A DNA stretch of 7,188 bases. It comes from Aquiluna sp. Lineage in GTDB: Bacteria > Actinomycetota > Actinomycetes > Actinomycetales > Microbacteriaceae. The notes under the pieces are model-generated. The model had not been told where the DNA came from. It ran no database searches and was given only the letters and a program-made list of their open reading frames with translations. Position 1 is the stretch's first letter; every line of letters begins with the position of its first letter. Below, in pieces: positions 5,913 to 7,188 of this stretch. Location: positions 1 through 7,188 of the forward strand of contig JAGYIH010000040.1 of NCBI GenBank assembly GCA_018402615.1, written 5' to 3'. The translations under genes and the position numbers were made by a program.

Positions 5913-7188
5913 GTCTGTATGGCACCAATGACGAAGAGAGAACCGACCTAAACAAGGAGGAGTCCAGGTTCGTAAGGGCGCGTTCCAGAAGACTGCTGGG
6001 CAGCCTGTTGCGGCCCTTGCGTCCAAGGCTGATTGCAGCAATCGCGCTGGTTTTGGTCTCGACTGGTTTCCGTGTTGCCGGACCGGCACTGATTGCTCTG
6101 GGGATTGACTGGGGTATTCCAAGGGCGCTGGTGCAGGACTTCACGCCGATGTGGACGGTGGTTATCGTCTACCTGTCTGCAGCCGTGCTTACAGCGATTC
6201 TGACCTACTACTTCCTGATGCTGACCGCGAAGTTGTCGCAGGCCATGCTGTTTGATTTGCGAAACCGAATGTTTGTCCACACTCAAAAGTTGAGCGTCGA
6301 GTTCCACGAGCGCTACACCGCCGGAAGAGTCATTGCTCGCCAGACCTCGGACCTTGAGTCAATTGGCGAATTGTTATCCGGTGGCCTAAACGAACTGGTG
6401 GTGGGAGGCATGTTTATGGTGTTCACCGCTGGAGCGCTGCTGCTTCTGGACCCAACCAGCTTCTTGGTCTTGTTTGGCGCATTGCTGCCGCTGGGGCTAC
6501 TAACCCGCTGGTTCCAGGTTCGAACCAATAAGGGATATCGCAAACAGCGCGTTGCCTCAAGCCGTTTGATTCAATACTTCGTTGAGACCATGACCGGCAT
6601 TCGCGCGGTCAAGGCCTTCCGCAAGGAGCCAAAGAACCAAGAGCACTTTGGTGAACTGACAGAGACCTACCGCAAGCACAATGCTCACCTGATTCAACTG
6701 TTTGGTATCTACGATCCAGGCCTAATCATGATTGGTAACACCACGGTCGCTGCTGTTTTGTTGGTCGGTGGCTTCCGGGTGATTGAGGGTGATTTGGGAA
6801 TCGGAGTTTTGACCGCTGCGATTTTGTATGCCAGAAGATTCTTTGACCCAATGGAAGAAATCGCCATCTTCTATAACTCCTACCAGTCGGCATCCTCAGC
6901 GCTGGAAAAGATTTCTGGTGTTCTCGAAGAAGAACCGACGGTTCCAGAATCTGAGAACCCGGTCGAATTCAATTCCTCGCAGGGAAGAGTCAAGTTTCAA
7001 GACGTCAAGTTCCAGTACGCGGCCGGCCCAGTTGTTCTGCACCCCTTTAGCCTGGACATCCCAGCAGGTCAGACCATTGCCCTGGTTGGCACCACCGGTG
7101 CTGGTAAGTCAACATTGGCCAAGTTGATTTCACGCTTCTACGACCCAAGTTCGGGATCGGTAACACTCGACGGGGTAGACCTCAGAGA
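5909..7188 (+). CDS. ABC exporter half-transporter, partner subunit, truncated by the window edge
   Basis: An open frame with no stop before the right edge; 426 codons are visible and the reading frame is unbroken. A charged 40-residue cytoplasmic N-terminus (Glu/Asp-rich, then Arg-rich around 20-40) precedes the membrane domain. Likely membrane segments are near 41-67, 81-105, 163-180, 184-199, 270-290 and 298-320. Cytoplasmic coupling regions contain FHERYTAGR (132-140) and TGIRAVKAF (229-237), both typical of exporter-type subunits. The ATP-binding domain begins at about 358 with A-loop Tyr370 and Walker A GTTGAGKS (394-401), then the [10 protein letters not shown] strand and the DGVDL turn. 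Q-loop, signature, Walker B and H-loop lie beyond the window. The 4-nt overlap with the preceding gene and the strong ribosome-binding site argue that the two proteins form one heterodimer. It is expected, though not seen here, to carry the normal catalytic Glu. The substrate is unknown. Confidence 0.92.
   Translation, partial: MSLYGTNDEERTDLNKEESRFVRARSRRLLGSLLRPLRPRLIAAIALVLVSTGFRVAGPALIALGIDWGIPRALVQDFTPMWTVVIVYLSAAVLTAILTYYFLMLTAKLSQAMLFDLRNRMFVHTQKLSVEFHERYTAGRVIARQTSDLESIGELLSGGLNELVVGGMFMVFTAGALLLLDPTSFLVLFGALLPLGLLTRWFQVRTNKGYRKQRVASSRLIQYFVETMTGIRAVKAFRKEPKNQEHFGELTETYRKHNAHLIQLFGIYDPGLIMIGNTTVAAVLLVGGFRVIEGDLGIGVLTAAILYARRFFDPMEEIAIFYNSYQSASSALEKISGVLEEEPTVPESENPVEFNSSQGRVKFQDVKFQYAAGPVVLHPFSLDIPAGQTIALVGTTGAGKSTLAKLISRFYDPSSGSVTLDGVDLR

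Noticed and set aside
1..7188. Mobile element, CRISPR, tRNA/rRNA or riboswitch content.
   Set aside because: No transposase, integrase, terminal repeats, spaced direct repeats or recognisable structured RNA were seen; intergenic space is too small to hide more than short elements.

Overview
The window is a compact, ordinary-looking piece of a bacterial chromosome, most likely from an actinobacterium. The clue is gene order: the end of sucD, then a polytopic membrane protein with DUF6350/PerM hallmarks, then purN and purH. This matches the order sucD ... perM (Rv0955), purN (Rv0956), purH (Rv0957) that I recall from Mycobacterium tuberculosis, and a similar order in other Actinobacteria. GC content looks moderate (judged by eye, not counted), GTG and TTG starts are used, and gaps are very short. 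This would fit a small-genome member of the Microbacteriaceae, but the family-level guess is inference.

Layout. Positions 1-3485 (+ strand) are a tightly packed run: sucD 3' end (1-99), PerM-like membrane protein (106-1353), purN (1363-1953) and purH (1950-3485). Gaps are 6 nt, 9 nt and a 4-nt overlap. A strong GC-rich hairpin (3505-3532) follows and separates purH from a convergent beta-carbonic anhydrase gene (3538-4026, - strand). A 110-nt divergent intergenic region (4027-4136) holds nested inverted repeats just upstream of the carbonic anhydrase start. From 4137 to the right edge, two ABC half-transporters lie on the + strand (4137-5912, and 5909 to beyond 7188) with a 4-nt GTGA overlap. 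They are almost certainly the two subunits of a heterodimeric exporter-type ABC transporter.

Function. SucD closes the succinyl-CoA synthetase step of the TCA cycle. PurN and PurH carry out the two 10-formyl-THF-dependent formyl transfers of purine synthesis and the final ring closure to IMP. The carbonic anhydrase interconverts CO2 and bicarbonate. The first ABC subunit has Asp where the catalytic Glu should be and Glu where the Q-loop Gln should be, so the complex probably has one degenerate and one working ATP site. I see no RNA genes, mobile elements, CRISPR arrays or clear sign of horizontal transfer. I do not see a new biological system here. The most interesting points are the asymmetric ABC pair and the operator-like dyads upstream of the carbonic anhydrase.
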